A stretch of DNA of 64,000 bases from G963668435 sp963668435 (GCA_963668435.2 CAXXSC010000003.1:124001-188000); one strand, 5' to 3'; numbered from the stretch's first letter, positions 1-9,090 are shown. The notes: generated by a model not told the origin, from the letters alone. Numbers and translations: made by a program.

Positions 1-1782
1 GGCCGCGAGACCTGCCATGTAGAGGCCGATCAGCAGTGTGATACGTCCGTAGAGATGTCCGAATCGAGCCTGATAGGCCATGACCGCCAGCAGTTCGAGT
101 GATATCTCACTCATACCAAGAGTGCCGATGGCGGCGAAAAGTCCTCGTTTTCCGGCACTTTTCCCCGGTATCAGGGTGAATGCCGCGCAGACAACGGTGA
201 GAATCACGATGAGCAGTATCAGCCTGTTGCGCTTGAGCAGCACCTTCAAAAATGCTGTGCTGCGTGAACTGTCCTGCCGCGCATGGATCAAAGCTCTTGA
301 AAGATATGCTGTCGGGTGAAGGTCGGTGTTTATATCAGTTTCTCCGGCGCTGTCGAGTGTTTTTGTGAACGCGGCGATCCTGTGCGGGGAGTATATGTGG
401 GTGATGTAATTGCTGTTGACAAACTCCGTTTCGATCCCCCTCTTTTCAAGCTCGCGGCTCAGAAAAGCGCCGTCAAGAGATTCCAGTGCTCCGCGTTCTT
501 TTCCAGCTATAAAGCGGACTGTCGCACCCGGCAAAACAGTCACAGTCGGGAATACCTCACGAAGCGTACGGCGTATCGAGGCGAGAAATGACGCGAGATC
601 ATCGGGTACATAGTTCTCCTCACCTTCGACTGAGAAAAACACGACGCCCTGTGCGGTCATTCGTGAAGATAAAAGCTCGAAAAATTCCCGCGTATAATAA
701 CGGTTTGTTGCCCCGGATAAAGGCTCCGGTATGGAAAGAATGATGACGTCGTAGCGTTCGTCCATCTTTGCGAGAAAAGCGCGACCGTCTGTCCGGTGGT
801 AATTTACACCGGACCTGCTACAGTCAAAATCCGCCATGTGTTCGATCGCGAGATCGAGCATGACCGGGTCGATTTCGACCGCATCAACAGCCTCTATTTT
901 GGGGTATTTCAGGGCTTCACTGACTGCTCCGCCCATGCTTCCACCAATAAAAAGCGCCCGCCTGATATCGCTGGTACAGGCAAAAGCGAGATGGACAGCG
1001 TATTCTACCGCCTCGATATCCGGGTAGCTGAAAAGAGCAGTCGCGTTTTCGTAAAAGGTCAGCGATTCACCCTCCTGGGAAATCCCGATACGGCCGTAGG
1101 GGCTTTCTTTACAGACAATGTAAGATGGCTCATTTGTTTGTTTGACATGATGCCAGCCTGCTATGAGAAGGACTGCAAATCCTGCAGCCAATGGCCAGGA
1201 AAGCTCCAAGTACATGCCTTTTTTATACTGATATACAGCGGAGACCATGATAGCGAGAACAGGGCAACTGAACGCGATTATTTTATTCGGGAAAAAGGGG
1301 ATAAGGAAAAGACTGACTGCGATTCCCGCAAGCGCAGAACCGGCGGATTCGAGGGTGAATGCTTTCCCTGCGGATTTGATACCGTCACATTCCTGCATTT
1401 TCACTGCCAGAGCGAAAAGGAAACCGCCGCTCAGGTTGAACGGCATGAACACAAGTGCGACCGCTATTAGCTGCATGTCGAGTGGGATACGTTCACCCTG
1501 AACGAGCCCGCCAAAATCGTGCATTGATGCCGTTAAAAGTACACCGGCAAAAGCGAAAAGGCCGTAAAATGGGAGTATGCGGTAAAAGAGGCTGGTGGCA
1601 TTACGGGGTTTGCCTATCAGACGTCCGAGAATCGCGCTGCCTGTGGCTGTCCAGACAAGCCAGAAGAAGAGGGCCGCGCCGAAAACGAGTTCGCCGGTGA
1701 CAAATTGGGCGAGGATCTCCCTGAGGAAGGAGCTTTGTGCGGTGATGCCGATAAAGCCGAGAATGAAAACAGGAAAGTTCAT
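1..1782 (-). CDS. Membrane spermidine-synthase-like protein, partial (3' end off window)
   Basis: The reading frame is open from an ATG at 1782 to the left edge, so the C-terminus is missing. The N-terminal third is a series of hydrophobic segments (starting MNFPVFILGFIGITAQSSF). A methyltransferase-like Rossmann domain follows, with IGGSMGGAVSEALKYP and then VEIDPVMLDLAIEHM, the acidic strand-2 motif that binds the nucleoside in spermidine synthases. More hydrophobic segments follow toward the edge. This resembles fused membrane/spermidine-synthase proteins. The usual GGGDGG loop reads GGSMGG here, so the acidic residue normally in that loop is absent and polyamine synthesis is doubtful. It is the last visible gene of the regulator-feoA-feoB run, 46 bases after feoB, and may be co-transcribed. 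A GTG at 1809 is an alternative start. Family placement is from motifs only; substrate unknown. Confidence 0.75.
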   Translation of the reverse strand, partial: MNFPVFILGFIGITAQSSFLREILAQFVTGELVFGAALFFWLVWTATGSAILGRLIGKPRNATSLFYRILPFYGLFAFAGVLLTASMHDFGGLVQGERIPLDMQLIAVALVFMPFNLSGGFLFALAVKMQECDGIKSAGKAFTLESAGSALAGIAVSLFLIPFFPNKIIAFSCPVLAIMVSAVYQYKKGMYLELSWPLAAGFAVLLIAGWHHVKQTNEPSYIVCKESPYGRIGISQEGESLTFYENATALFSYPDIEAVEYAVHLAFACTSDIRRALFIGGSMGGAVSEALKYPKIEAVDAVEIDPVMLDLAIEHMADFDCSRSGVNYHRTDGRAFLAKMDERYDVIILSIPEPLSGATNRYYTREFFELLSSRMTAQGVVFFSVEGEENYVPDDLASFLASIRRTLREVFPTVTVLPGATVRFIAGKERGALESLDGAFLSRELEKRGIETEFVNSNYITHIYSPHRIAAFTKTLDSAGETDINTDLHPTAYLSRALIHARQDSSRSTAFLKVLLKRNRLILLIVILTVVCAAFTLIPGKSAGKRGLFAAIGTLGMSEISLELLAVMAYQARFGHLYGRITLLIGLYMAGLAA

Positions 1783-1828
1783 GGCCCGGTACCGGTTTGC
1801 AGTTTGCACTAATCGAATGCTCTGAGAA

Positions 1829-3889
1829 TCAGACTATTCTCTCCGCAATACTGATGAAAATATAGCTGACTGTCCAGGCAATCGCCAGGGTATAGACAAT
1901 CATTGCAATGACCCAGCGCCATCCTCCGGCCTCACGCCTTAACACGCTTAAAACCGCAAGGCAGGGCACATAAATCAGGATGAAAAGCATGAGTCCATAT
2001 GCCCTGACCGGATTCAGTGTTGGATCATTTTTCAGGGCGTCCTGAAGCGATTTGCTTCCGTGTCCGCTTTCTTCATCGCTGATGGAGTATATTGTCGCCA
2101 GTGTCGAAACAATGATTTCCTTGGCGGCGACACCTGAGCCGAGTGCGACTCCCATTCTCCAGTCTGCTCCCAGAGGCTTGAGCGCTGGTTCGATCAGTTT
2201 GCCGAGACGGCCCGCATAGCTCTGCTCGATGGCGGTGGAGGAGGGGAGTTTCGTGTTGCCATCATGACCGGTATCGGCCGGTTTAGGATAACTCATTAAA
2301 AACCAGAGGATGACCGAGGCTGTAAGTATAACCGTACCTGCTTTCCTGACATACATGTATGCGCGTTCCCAGATGTGAAGCAGGACACTTCTCAGTGTAG
2401 GAATGCGGTAGGGGGGGAGCTCCATGACAAAGGGTGACGGCACTTTGTTGGAAAAACTGAAGAGTTTTGCGAAAATAAATGACAGGAGCATTCCCACGAT
2501 ATAGAGCGAAAATATGACTGTACCGGCGTACTTCTGACCGAAGAAAGCGCCTGCGAGAAGAACATACACCGGTATCCGTGCGCCACAGCTTATGAATGGC
2601 AGTATGAACATGGTTATGAGCCGTTCGCGCCTGCTGTCGAGAATGCGTGTAGCCATGACTGCTGGAACTGTACAGCCGAAGCCGATGAGCATCGGCAGGA
2701 ATGACTTGCCGTGGAGGCCGAGAAAATGCATCAGACGGTCCATTATGAACGCTGCCCGAGCCATGTAGCCGCTGTCTTCCAGAATGCTGATAAAGAAAAA
2801 GAGGATCAGGATGTTGGGCAGGAAAATAAGTACACCTCCGACACCGCTGATGATACCGTCCACAATAAGCGAACTCAAGAATCCATCCGGTAATACACTT
2901 GATACGGTCGACCCGAGCCATATGAAAAAATTGTCAATCATGGTCATCGGTAACGCGCCGAGGGTGAATGTTGATTGGAACATGATCCAGAGCACGAGCA
3001 GGAATATAGGGAGGCCTAGATAACGATGGGTGAGGACCGCGTCGATTTTTTCTGTCGGTGTCAATGCCTGGAATTCACTTGTTTTCATGCATTCAGCTAC
3101 TGCACCAGCTGCATATCCGTAACGTCCGGCTGCGACAATACTATTTATGTCCCTGCCCTCGAGGTCCTCAAGCCGTTCCCGTATTACATCGACCTTTGTG
3201 TAGATATCGCCGGGCAGCACTTTCCGGTAGCCGCTGTTGGCAAAGGATTCTCCATAGAGCAGGAGATTGACCGCAGCCCAGCGGCGGTTAAGGTTCAGAC
3301 CCTCTCCAAGAAGTTCCGCTGTCTCATCAATAGCATGTTCCATTTCGTGACTGAAACGATGGACCTTTCCTACAGCGTCAATTTCACCGCGAGCGGCTTT
3401 GAGCGCAGTTGCCATGAGTTCGGTGACACCCCTGCCACGGTTTCCAACGGTTGGAATACAGGGTACGCCGAGTATCTGCGACAAGAGTTCAGTGTCGAGT
3501 ACGTTGTTCGCATCCTCGAATTCGTCGTACATGTTAAGTGCGACCACGGTTGGCTTGCCGGTCTCAATGATCTGCGAAAGAAAATAGAGACCGCGTTCGA
3601 TAACTGTGGCGTCGATAACTGTAATGATGCAGGAAATTTTCGGAGAGAGGATTTCGTCGCGTGCGACATGCTCTTCGATTGTATAGGGGCTCAGATTGTA
3701 GGTGCCGGGCACATCGATAAATGTCACAATAGCATCGTCGATCGGAACGCGCCCTTCTTTGCGTTCGACCGTTACGCCGGGATAATTGCCCACATGCTGA
3801 CGTGATCCTGTGATGAAATTAAAAAGGCTGGTTTTGCCGCTGTTAGGATTTCCGGCCAGCGCGATGCTGACGTCTGTGATGTCTTGCAT
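1829..3889 (-). CDS. feoB: Ferrous iron transporter FeoB
   Basis: Inner-membrane Fe(II) transporter with an N-terminal G-protein domain, 686 residues from the ATG at 3889. Visible GTPase motifs are GNPNSGKT (G1, residues 13-20), DVPG (G3, about 59-62) and NMYD (G4, about 119-122). A helical spacer and many membrane segments follow from about residue 290, including the Gate motifs GFGCTVPAVMATR and GSGVAAKEIIVSTL. An in-frame TTG at 3904 would add five residues; I prefer the ATG because it puts G1 at the usual distance from the N-terminus. The start overlaps the end of feoA by 47 bases, so the two are probably translationally coupled. Length is normal for the family. Expected regulation is iron-dependent repression by the upstream DtxR-type protein. 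Confidence 0.97.
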   Translation of the reverse strand: MQDITDVSIALAGNPNSGKTSLFNFITGSRQHVGNYPGVTVERKEGRVPIDDAIVTFIDVPGTYNLSPYTIEEHVARDEILSPKISCIITVIDATVIERGLYFLSQIIETGKPTVVALNMYDEFEDANNVLDTELLSQILGVPCIPTVGNRGRGVTELMATALKAARGEIDAVGKVHRFSHEMEHAIDETAELLGEGLNLNRRWAAVNLLLYGESFANSGYRKVLPGDIYTKVDVIRERLEDLEGRDINSIVAAGRYGYAAGAVAECMKTSEFQALTPTEKIDAVLTHRYLGLPIFLLVLWIMFQSTFTLGALPMTMIDNFFIWLGSTVSSVLPDGFLSSLIVDGIISGVGGVLIFLPNILILFFFISILEDSGYMARAAFIMDRLMHFLGLHGKSFLPMLIGFGCTVPAVMATRILDSRRERLITMFILPFISCGARIPVYVLLAGAFFGQKYAGTVIFSLYIVGMLLSFIFAKLFSFSNKVPSPFVMELPPYRIPTLRSVLLHIWERAYMYVRKAGTVILTASVILWFLMSYPKPADTGHDGNTKLPSSTAIEQSYAGRLGKLIEPALKPLGADWRMGVALGSGVAAKEIIVSTLATIYSISDEESGHGSKSLQDALKNDPTLNPVRAYGLMLFILIYVPCLAVLSVLRREAGGWRWVIAMIVYTLAIAWTVSYIFISIAERIV

Positions 3890-4169
3890 GCTGAGTAGTT
3901 CCAAGGCGATGTATTGTTATGGTCTCTGCTTCGCTTCTTCTCATGGCGATATGCGAGTTTCTGACCTTGATCTGTACTGGATCGCCGAAAGGAGCTGTGC
4001 GGACAAGCTGCACTTCGACGCCCTCGATTATGCCCATGTCCATGAACCGTCTCCGGATAGGTCCGGTTGTGCCTATATGGACAATTGTACCACTCTCGCC
4101 GGGCAGCAGCATGTTCAGCGTCAGTTCCTTGCCGCAGCAGGTTACGTCATGTCCTTCCGGTTTTTTCAT
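3843..4169 (-). CDS. feoA: FeoA-domain protein
   Basis: Small SH3-like cytoplasmic partner of FeoB, 108 residues. The central part carries the FeoA pattern: LNMLLPGESGTIVHI, then RRRFMDMGIIEGVEVQLVR and HIAMRRSEAETITIH. The last 20 or so residues are a basic His/Arg-rich extension (HARHHRRQHRAG) that lies in the overlap with the feoB start and is probably not conserved. It starts 4 bases after the stop of the DtxR-family gene, so the three genes look like one operon. The family stimulates FeoB-dependent uptake, probably by contacting FeoB. Confidence 0.92.
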   Translation of the reverse strand: MKKPEGHDVTCCGKELTLNMLLPGESGTIVHIGTTGPIRRRFMDMGIIEGVEVQLVRTAPFGDPVQIKVRNSHIAMRRSEAETITIHRLGTTQHARHHRRQHRAGRKS

Positions 4170-4173
4170 GTAA

Positions 4174-4551
4174 TCAGGCCTCGGGGTAGTCTTTCATGAA
4201 TTTGGCCAGTTTGTTCATTGTCTCAACACTCAACACATGCTCGATCCTGCAGGCGTCTTCCTCGGCAGTTTCGGAATTGACTCCGAGACAATCGCTGAGA
4301 AATCTCGATATAAGCCGATGTCGGTTTGCTATCTTCGCAGCCATGGTCTGACCTTTTTCCGTCAGCTCAATATATTCGTATTTCTCATGATGTATCAGTC
4401 CTTTGCTTTCGAGGTTTTTGAGAGCGCCATTGACACTCGGCATGGTAACCCCCAGCTTCTTCGATACATCTTTTACCCTGACAGCACGCTTCTCACGGTC
4501 GATTTCGAATATTGCTTCGAGGTAATCTTCCATGCTCTGTGAAAGTGTCAT
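4174..4551 (-). CDS. DtxR/MntR-family metal-dependent repressor
   Basis: Metalloregulator of 125 residues. The N-terminal winged helix reads SMEDYLEAIFEI with recognition part VSKKLGVTMPSVNGALKNL, typical of DtxR. The dimerisation part carries EEDACRIEHVLS, which holds the Cys, Glu and His ligands seen in iron-type DtxR rather than the Cys-less MntR form. The C-terminal SH3 domain of long DtxR proteins is absent; the adjacent feoA encodes a stand-alone SH3-like protein. Upstream in-frame starts exist at 4587 and 4557, but GGGAG sits six bases before the ATG at 4551, so I use that. First gene of the feo operon; expected to repress it when iron is plentiful. Confidence 0.93.
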   Translation of the reverse strand: MTLSQSMEDYLEAIFEIDREKRAVRVKDVSKKLGVTMPSVNGALKNLESKGLIHHEKYEYIELTEKGQTMAAKIANRHRLISRFLSDCLGVNSETAEEDACRIEHVLSVETMNKLAKFMKDYPEA

Positions 4552-4573
4552 ATTCATCTCCCGGAGAATACAT

Positions 4574-4589
4574 GTTAGTCTTGGCAAAC
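4574..4589 (-). promoter_or_regulatory. Candidate DtxR-type operator
   Basis: Imperfect inverted repeat GTTTGCCAAGACTAAC on the minus strand (10 of 16 positions symmetric). It lies 22-37 bases before the regulator's start codon and just downstream of the -10 element, where a DtxR-family repressor would block transcription. The link to this regulator is inferred from position and symmetry. Confidence 0.45.
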
Positions 4590-4595
4590 AATGAT

Positions 4596-4624
4596 AGTAT
4601 AATCAAATTTTTGATGGAGCGCAA
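4596..4624 (-). promoter_or_regulatory. Promoter of the regulator-feoA-feoB operon
   Basis: TTGCGC (-35) and TATACT (-10) on the minus strand with a 17-base spacer, ending 44 bases before the start codon of the DtxR-family gene. The candidate operator lies directly downstream. Confidence 0.5.
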
Positions 4625-4710
4625 GCTGTTTTATCGTAACTAACAGATTATGCGCTGTTTACTGCGTGTTACATAGTGAGGTAGAATGCTATGTGTGCTG
4701 GGTGCTGTGT

Positions 4711-6087
4711 CTATTCTGCGGGGGGGAGACTGACCGTGAATTCGCTGCCTTTGCCTTCTTCGCTGTCGACAGTAATCGTACCGCCATGTTTGTGGACTAC
4801 GGTTTTGACGATTGACATGCCGAGGCCGGTGCCTGCGCTGGTGAATTTTTTCGCATTATCGGCACGGAAAAAATCGTTGAAGATCATGGGGAGGGCTTCT
4901 TTCGGGATGCCGATACCGGTGTCTTTAACCGTAAACACGATGCGGTCGCTTTTATCTGCGAGCGTAATCAACACAGAACCTTTTTCGCCCGTATAGCGAA
5001 TCGCGTTGGAGATCAAATTACCTGCCATACGATCGAGCAGTTCGCGATCGCCAAGTATTTTAGGAAGTGTTTCCGGCTTTTGGAAGGTAATATCGATCGA
5101 TTTCTCGTTTGCCAGAGTCCTGTTCTGTTCGATGATTGGCTCGATTATCTCTTTCAGGGCAAGCTTTTCAAAAGTGCGGCTCATCTCTTCAATTCTTTCG
5201 ATACGGGAGAATTCGAGCAGCTCCTTGATGACGTCAATCAGGCCGGACGTGCGTTTAGGGATGCGTTCGAGTATTTTTTTGACCTCGGGTGCTAGTGTGC
5301 CTCCATGTACGGCAAGAGTGGTGGAAACCATGGTGTCGATTGCGGCAAGAGGGCTTTTCAGGTCATGGGCGACGACATCGAGGAAGCGCGATTTCTCTTC
5401 TTCCAGGCGGCGCTGATTTTCGAGGGCTTTTTCCAGCTCGGCCTCGTGATGCCGAAGGCTGTCCATGATCGAGGTGGCCATGTAGACCGCGATGTAGAGC
5501 GCGGAACTGAGGGCAAATATTGTCCCGAAAATGAACATGGGACGGGTCCGGAATTCCTGGCAGAACAGGTCATAATGAGTCACCATGCTGAAACCTTCGA
5601 GCAAAGTCATTGTACTGAACAGCATGACCGCGACAGTGGCCTCGATATAGGCGCCGCGTTTCGACAGGAGGATCGACGAGAGAATGACATGGAAGAAATA
5701 GTAGAATACGAACGGATTAGTTGCGCCGCCGCTGAAATGGAGCATGAGAGTCAGGATAACAAGGTCGGAGTTGACCTGCATCCTGATAAATCGAGTGACC
5801 GCCTTTGTCAGGACAGTCGTATCGTGAGTTTTCCAGATGCCGCGGAAACGATAACAGGAAATGAATACCCCGTTGCTCAAGACAAGACCAGTGAAAAGTA
5901 TCCACAGTGCACGGTAGTTTATGGTGTTGAGGCGAAGAAAAAACTCAGCGGCAACAAGGACTATCGCCACGCCGAATGCGGCAATAAAGCGAGTGAGTAA
6001 AAACCATTTCGGGCGCCATATTGCGCCGATTTCACGCTCTGAATAATGTGGCTGTGTGAGGTGTTCTCGTGTGCTGTCATCATTCAT
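4711..6087 (-). CDS. Membrane sensor histidine kinase (orphan)
   Basis: Two-component sensor of 458 residues. About five or six hydrophobic segments occupy residues 25-205 with almost no periplasmic domain, so the signal is probably sensed in or near the membrane. A short coiled coil (HHEAELEKALENQRRLEEEK, about 213-232) leads to the HisKA domain with VVAHDLKSPLAAI (phospho-acceptor His241). The ATPase domain shows the N box (NLISNAIRY, Asn361), DTGIGIP (G1, 389-395) and GTGLGM (G2, 419-424), so it looks fully active. No response regulator is adjacent. The neighbour downstream is the regulator-feo operon, starting about 90 bases away with its own promoter, so no functional link is implied. 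Ligand unknown. Confidence 0.9.
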   Translation of the reverse strand: MNDDSTREHLTQPHYSEREIGAIWRPKWFLLTRFIAAFGVAIVLVAAEFFLRLNTINYRALWILFTGLVLSNGVFISCYRFRGIWKTHDTTVLTKAVTRFIRMQVNSDLVILTLMLHFSGGATNPFVFYYFFHVILSSILLSKRGAYIEATVAVMLFSTMTLLEGFSMVTHYDLFCQEFRTRPMFIFGTIFALSSALYIAVYMATSIMDSLRHHEAELEKALENQRRLEEEKSRFLDVVAHDLKSPLAAIDTMVSTTLAVHGGTLAPEVKKILERIPKRTSGLIDVIKELLEFSRIERIEEMSRTFEKLALKEIIEPIIEQNRTLANEKSIDITFQKPETLPKILGDRELLDRMAGNLISNAIRYTGEKGSVLITLADKSDRIVFTVKDTGIGIPKEALPMIFNDFFRADNAKKFTSAGTGLGMSIVKTVVHKHGGTITVDSEEGKGSEFTVSLPPAE

Positions 6088-6143
6088 CGGCTGCGTATCC
6101 TCAAGTATTCGTTAGACTTCGGATAATAACGCTATGTGCCGGA

Positions 6144-6175
6144 GAAAAAAAGAGGGATGCCGTGAAGCACCCCTC
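6144..6175 (-). terminator. Intrinsic terminator after the porin gene
   Basis: On the minus strand GAGGGGTGC pairs with GCATCCCTC (one G-T pair) around a six-base loop, followed by a run of seven T. It lies 24 bases after the porin stop codon. Confidence 0.8.
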
Positions 6176-6198
6176 CAAAATTGTGCGGATCAAACGGC

Positions 6199-7236
6199 TT
6201 ACCAGGCGAACAGTGTCTCAAAGAAGAGAACGTTGTTGTCGCACTCTGCCCAGCCTTTGGCGTCGTCAGTGTCTTCGCCGTTGATCAGGCCCTCGAGACG
6301 GAAGTGGATACGAGGACGGATTTTGTAGACAGCCGAGAGCATGATTGAATCAAGGCCCTGATACTTGTCGTCATATTCCAGAGCACCATAGCGGGCATAG
6401 AGACCGACTTTGTCTTTCTCGTAGCCGCCCATGACCTCGAAACCGGAATGATCGAGCGTATCGTCTTCAAGGCCCATGACCTGGGTCTGAGCCATGGTGT
6501 ACTGGAGCTGGCCCATGAAGCCCATCTCGGTCTTGACAGCGGCATCGACGCCAACGCGGTTCTTCGCGATATTGGTGCCTTCCTGAGGATCTGTCACATA
6601 CAGGTTGCCGCCGACATCGAACAGTTCGTTCTTGAAGCCGACACGGCCGGTGAGAGCAACACGGTTGAATGTGCTGGATTCCGTGTCACGATCACTGAAA
6701 GGCAGGCCGAGGCTCTTGCCAAGCGGGAAATCGGGCAGATTACGTCCGGCATTGGTATAAGGATTGATGATGCCGACGTTGACAGAGATAGGACCGAAGT
6801 TATTGAAGGACTGGAAACCGACAACGCGCATCTGCGTGAACGCCTCGCTGTAAAGCGAATAGTCGGAGGTACGGCGGTTGCCGTAGCTGGGCGTGATGCC
6901 GTAGCAGAAGTTACGGCCGCGTCCCATCCTGAGAGTCATTTCCCAGGGCAGACGGTCTGAAAGATTCCAGTTCAAATAAGCGCTTTCCATGTAGAGCCTG
7001 CCAGCGGCAGCGCCTACCTGGGGATGGATATAGATTTCAGTCAGCCAGTCGAACTCATCGTCGATTTTCTCTTTGAACTGAATGCCGTAACGCTCGATAC
7101 GGGCTGTATATTCATCCTGTGCCGCGATGGATCTGAAAAGAATGAAACCGTGAGTCTGGACCTGTGCATAGACAGAAGTAGCCAGACCGAGTGCCATGAT
7201 TGATACGATACCAGCAATAATGAGCTTTTTCAGCAT
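6199..7236 (-). CDS. Outer-membrane porin-like beta-barrel protein
   Basis: 345 residues with a Sec signal peptide (MLKKLIIAGIVSIMALGLATSVYA, cut before QVQTHG). The mature part has many short alternating amphipathic strands (for example DWLTEIYIHP, ARYGALEYDD, IHFRLEGLI) and ends with an aromatic residue in VLFFETLFAW, the usual outer-membrane barrel signal. This is the layout of phosphate-selective or general porins, but I cannot assign a substrate. It stands alone with its own promoter and terminator and a good ribosome site (AGGGGGAA), which suggests strong independent expression. An outer membrane protein of this kind supports a diderm host. Confidence 0.75.
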   Translation of the reverse strand: MLKKLIIAGIVSIMALGLATSVYAQVQTHGFILFRSIAAQDEYTARIERYGIQFKEKIDDEFDWLTEIYIHPQVGAAAGRLYMESAYLNWNLSDRLPWEMTLRMGRGRNFCYGITPSYGNRRTSDYSLYSEAFTQMRVVGFQSFNNFGPISVNVGIINPYTNAGRNLPDFPLGKSLGLPFSDRDTESSTFNRVALTGRVGFKNELFDVGGNLYVTDPQEGTNIAKNRVGVDAAVKTEMGFMGQLQYTMAQTQVMGLEDDTLDHSGFEVMGGYEKDKVGLYARYGALEYDDKYQGLDSIMLSAVYKIRPRIHFRLEGLINGEDTDDAKGWAECDNNVLFFETLFAW

Positions 7237-7262
7237 TATGTTCCCCCTGGTTATTGTAACGC

Positions 7263-7290
7263 ATTATAACGTTTTTCTCTGTCGTTTGAA
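7263..7290 (-). promoter_or_regulatory. Promoter of the porin gene
   Basis: A perfect TATAAT at 7263-7268 (minus strand) with TTCAAA 16 bases upstream at 7285-7290. The -10 box is 26 bases before the start codon. Confidence 0.6.
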
Positions 7291-7347
7291 CTGGTATTTC
7301 CTCGCCCTGCTCTTGACCCCCTTTCATTTGGACGGCATTCAGTGAGC

Positions 7348-7779
7348 TTAGAGTTTTGTCACTTCTTCGTGTGACAGCATTCTCACGTTTTTGTCGTTCA
7401 GTACCTGTATTGCTTTTTCAATATTCTCGATACGGAAAATCATGACTGCATTGTTGGAGGATTTCTCCACGAATGCGTACATGTATTCCACGTTGATATC
7501 AGCAGAACCGAGAGTGTGTAGCACTTCGGTCAGGCCGCCGGGACGGTCGTTGACTTCGACTGCGAGAACATCGGTTTCCGAGAGTGTAAACGTTGCTTTC
7601 TTGAGGACATCGAGGGCCATGTCGGGTTTGTCGACGATGAGCCTGAGAATACCGTATTCACTCGTGTCCGCCAGCGAGAGCGCCCGGATATTGATCGAGT
7701 TGTCGCCAAGTACCTTGGTGACCTCGCGAAGCCTGCCGCTCCTGTTTTCTATGAAGATACTGATCTGCTTGACTTTCAT
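7348..7779 (-). CDS. Tandem ACT-domain protein
   Basis: 143 residues made of two ACT modules: residues 1-70 (KQISIFIENRSGRLREVTKVL, NINIRALSLAD) and about 72-140 (EVNDRPGGLTEVLHTLGSAD, INVEYMYAF). ACT domains bind amino acids and control enzymes or transport. It starts 15 bases after paaK with a strong AGGAGG eight bases before the ATG, so it belongs to the iorAB-paaK operon. Stand-alone tandem ACT proteins are often found beside phenylacetate-CoA ligases, and here it may sense an aromatic or branched amino acid and modulate the pathway. That role is inferred from context. Confidence 0.88.
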   Translation of the reverse strand: MKVKQISIFIENRSGRLREVTKVLGDNSINIRALSLADTSEYGILRLIVDKPDMALDVLKKATFTLSETDVLAVEVNDRPGGLTEVLHTLGSADINVEYMYAFVEKSSNNAVMIFRIENIEKAIQVLNDKNVRMLSHEEVTKL

Positions 7780-7794
7780 GATCCACCCTCCTCC

Positions 7795-9090
7795 TTAGAG
7801 CTTGCGATGATCGGTGACTCGTTTGGCCTTGCCCTCGGACCGGGCGATGGTCTTCGGCTCGACAAGCTTGATCTTGCAGGAGATGCCGATAACAGTCTGG
7901 ATCTCGTGCGCGATTTTCTTTTCGAGTGCGGCAAGTTCTTTCATTTCATCCGAGAAGAAGCGCTCGTTGACCTCGACCTTGATCTCGAGGATATCGAGTG
8001 TTCCTTCACGATAGACATCGATATAGTAATGCGGTTCGGCCTCGTCGATCGTGAGCAGCACGCTTTCGATTTGTGTCGGGAAGACGTTGACGCCGCGAAT
8101 AATGAGCATATCGTCAGAACGGCCGCTGACACGCTCCATCCTGATATGAGTCCTGCCGCAGGGGCATTCCTCGTGGAACAGACGGGAAATATCGCGTGTG
8201 CGGTAGCGGATGACCGGGAATGCTTCCTTGGTCATGGTGGTGAACACCAGCTCGCCGAGCTCTCCCTCAGGCAGCGGCTCGAGTGTTTCCGGATCGATGA
8301 TCTCGGGATAGAAATGATCGTCGAAAACATGCAGGCCGTTTTGCACCTCGCATTCGGAGGACACGCCGGGACCGATGATCTCGGTAAGACCGTAGATATC
8401 GATGGCGGTGAGGTTCATGCGGCTTTCGATGTTCTTCCGCATTTCGTTTGTCCAAGGCTCTGCTCCGAACATGCCGAACTCGAGTTTCAGCTTCTTTATA
8501 TCGATACCCATGCCCTCGGCGACCTCGACAATATTGAGCGCGTATGATGGGGTGCAGGTCAGGATGGTCGAACCGAAATCCTGCATTATCATGACCTGAC
8601 GCTTGGTGTTGCCGCCGGAAATGGGGATGGTCGTCGCGCCGATACGGTGTGAGCCATAGTGAGCGCCCAGCCCGCCGGTGAAGAGGCCGTAACCGTAGGC
8701 GTTGTGCACAACGCTTTTCTTGGTACAGTTGGCACAGCCAAGGGTTCGGGCCATTACCTCTGCCCATGTCTCGATATCGTTCTGAGTATATCCTGCGACA
8801 ATGGGCTTGCCCGTTGTGCCGGATGAGGCGTGCAGACGGACAATGTTTTCAAGCGGTTGGGCGAAAAGCCCGAAGGGGTAATTATCCCTGAGATCGGTCT
8901 TGATCGTTGTCGGGAATTTCGAAATATCGGTAAGCTGTTTGTAATCGGATGGTTTGATGCCGATTTCGTCAAACTTCCTTGTGTAGAACGGAACGCGGTC
9001 ATACACGTACTGCAGGATGTGTTTCATACGGTCGAACTGAAGCTGCTTCCGTTCGCTTATCGACATCGCCTCATATTCTTTGTTCCACAT
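7795..9090 (-). CDS. paaK: Phenylacetate-CoA ligase, copy 1 (AMP-forming)
   Basis: Converts an arylacetate, ATP and CoA to arylacetyl-CoA, AMP and pyrophosphate. 431 residues, the usual length. The adenylate-forming P-loop is SSGTTGKP (89-96). YGLTEIIGPGV is the A5 motif, RYRTRDISRL the A7/A8 region, and the C-terminal catalytic Lys lies in RSEGKAKRVTDHR. A CPCGRT motif typical of PaaK precedes the C-terminal domain. It is 82 bases downstream of iorB and 15 bases upstream of the ACT gene. Beside IorAB it may activate free arylacetates or act on the same aryl-CoA pool. The acid used is not determined by sequence. Confidence 0.93.
   Translation of the reverse strand: MWNKEYEAMSISERKQLQFDRMKHILQYVYDRVPFYTRKFDEIGIKPSDYKQLTDISKFPTTIKTDLRDNYPFGLFAQPLENIVRLHASSGTTGKPIVAGYTQNDIETWAEVMARTLGCANCTKKSVVHNAYGYGLFTGGLGAHYGSHRIGATTIPISGGNTKRQVMIMQDFGSTILTCTPSYALNIVEVAEGMGIDIKKLKLEFGMFGAEPWTNEMRKNIESRMNLTAIDIYGLTEIIGPGVSSECEVQNGLHVFDDHFYPEIIDPETLEPLPEGELGELVFTTMTKEAFPVIRYRTRDISRLFHEECPCGRTHIRMERVSGRSDDMLIIRGVNVFPTQIESVLLTIDEAEPHYYIDVYREGTLDILEIKVEVNERFFSDEMKELAALEKKIAHEIQTVIGISCKIKLVEPKTIARSEGKAKRVTDHRKL

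Noticed and set aside
3026..3805. Long plus-strand frame opposite feoB
   Set aside because: It is a shadow of feoB in a high-confidence conserved gene; no independent signals.
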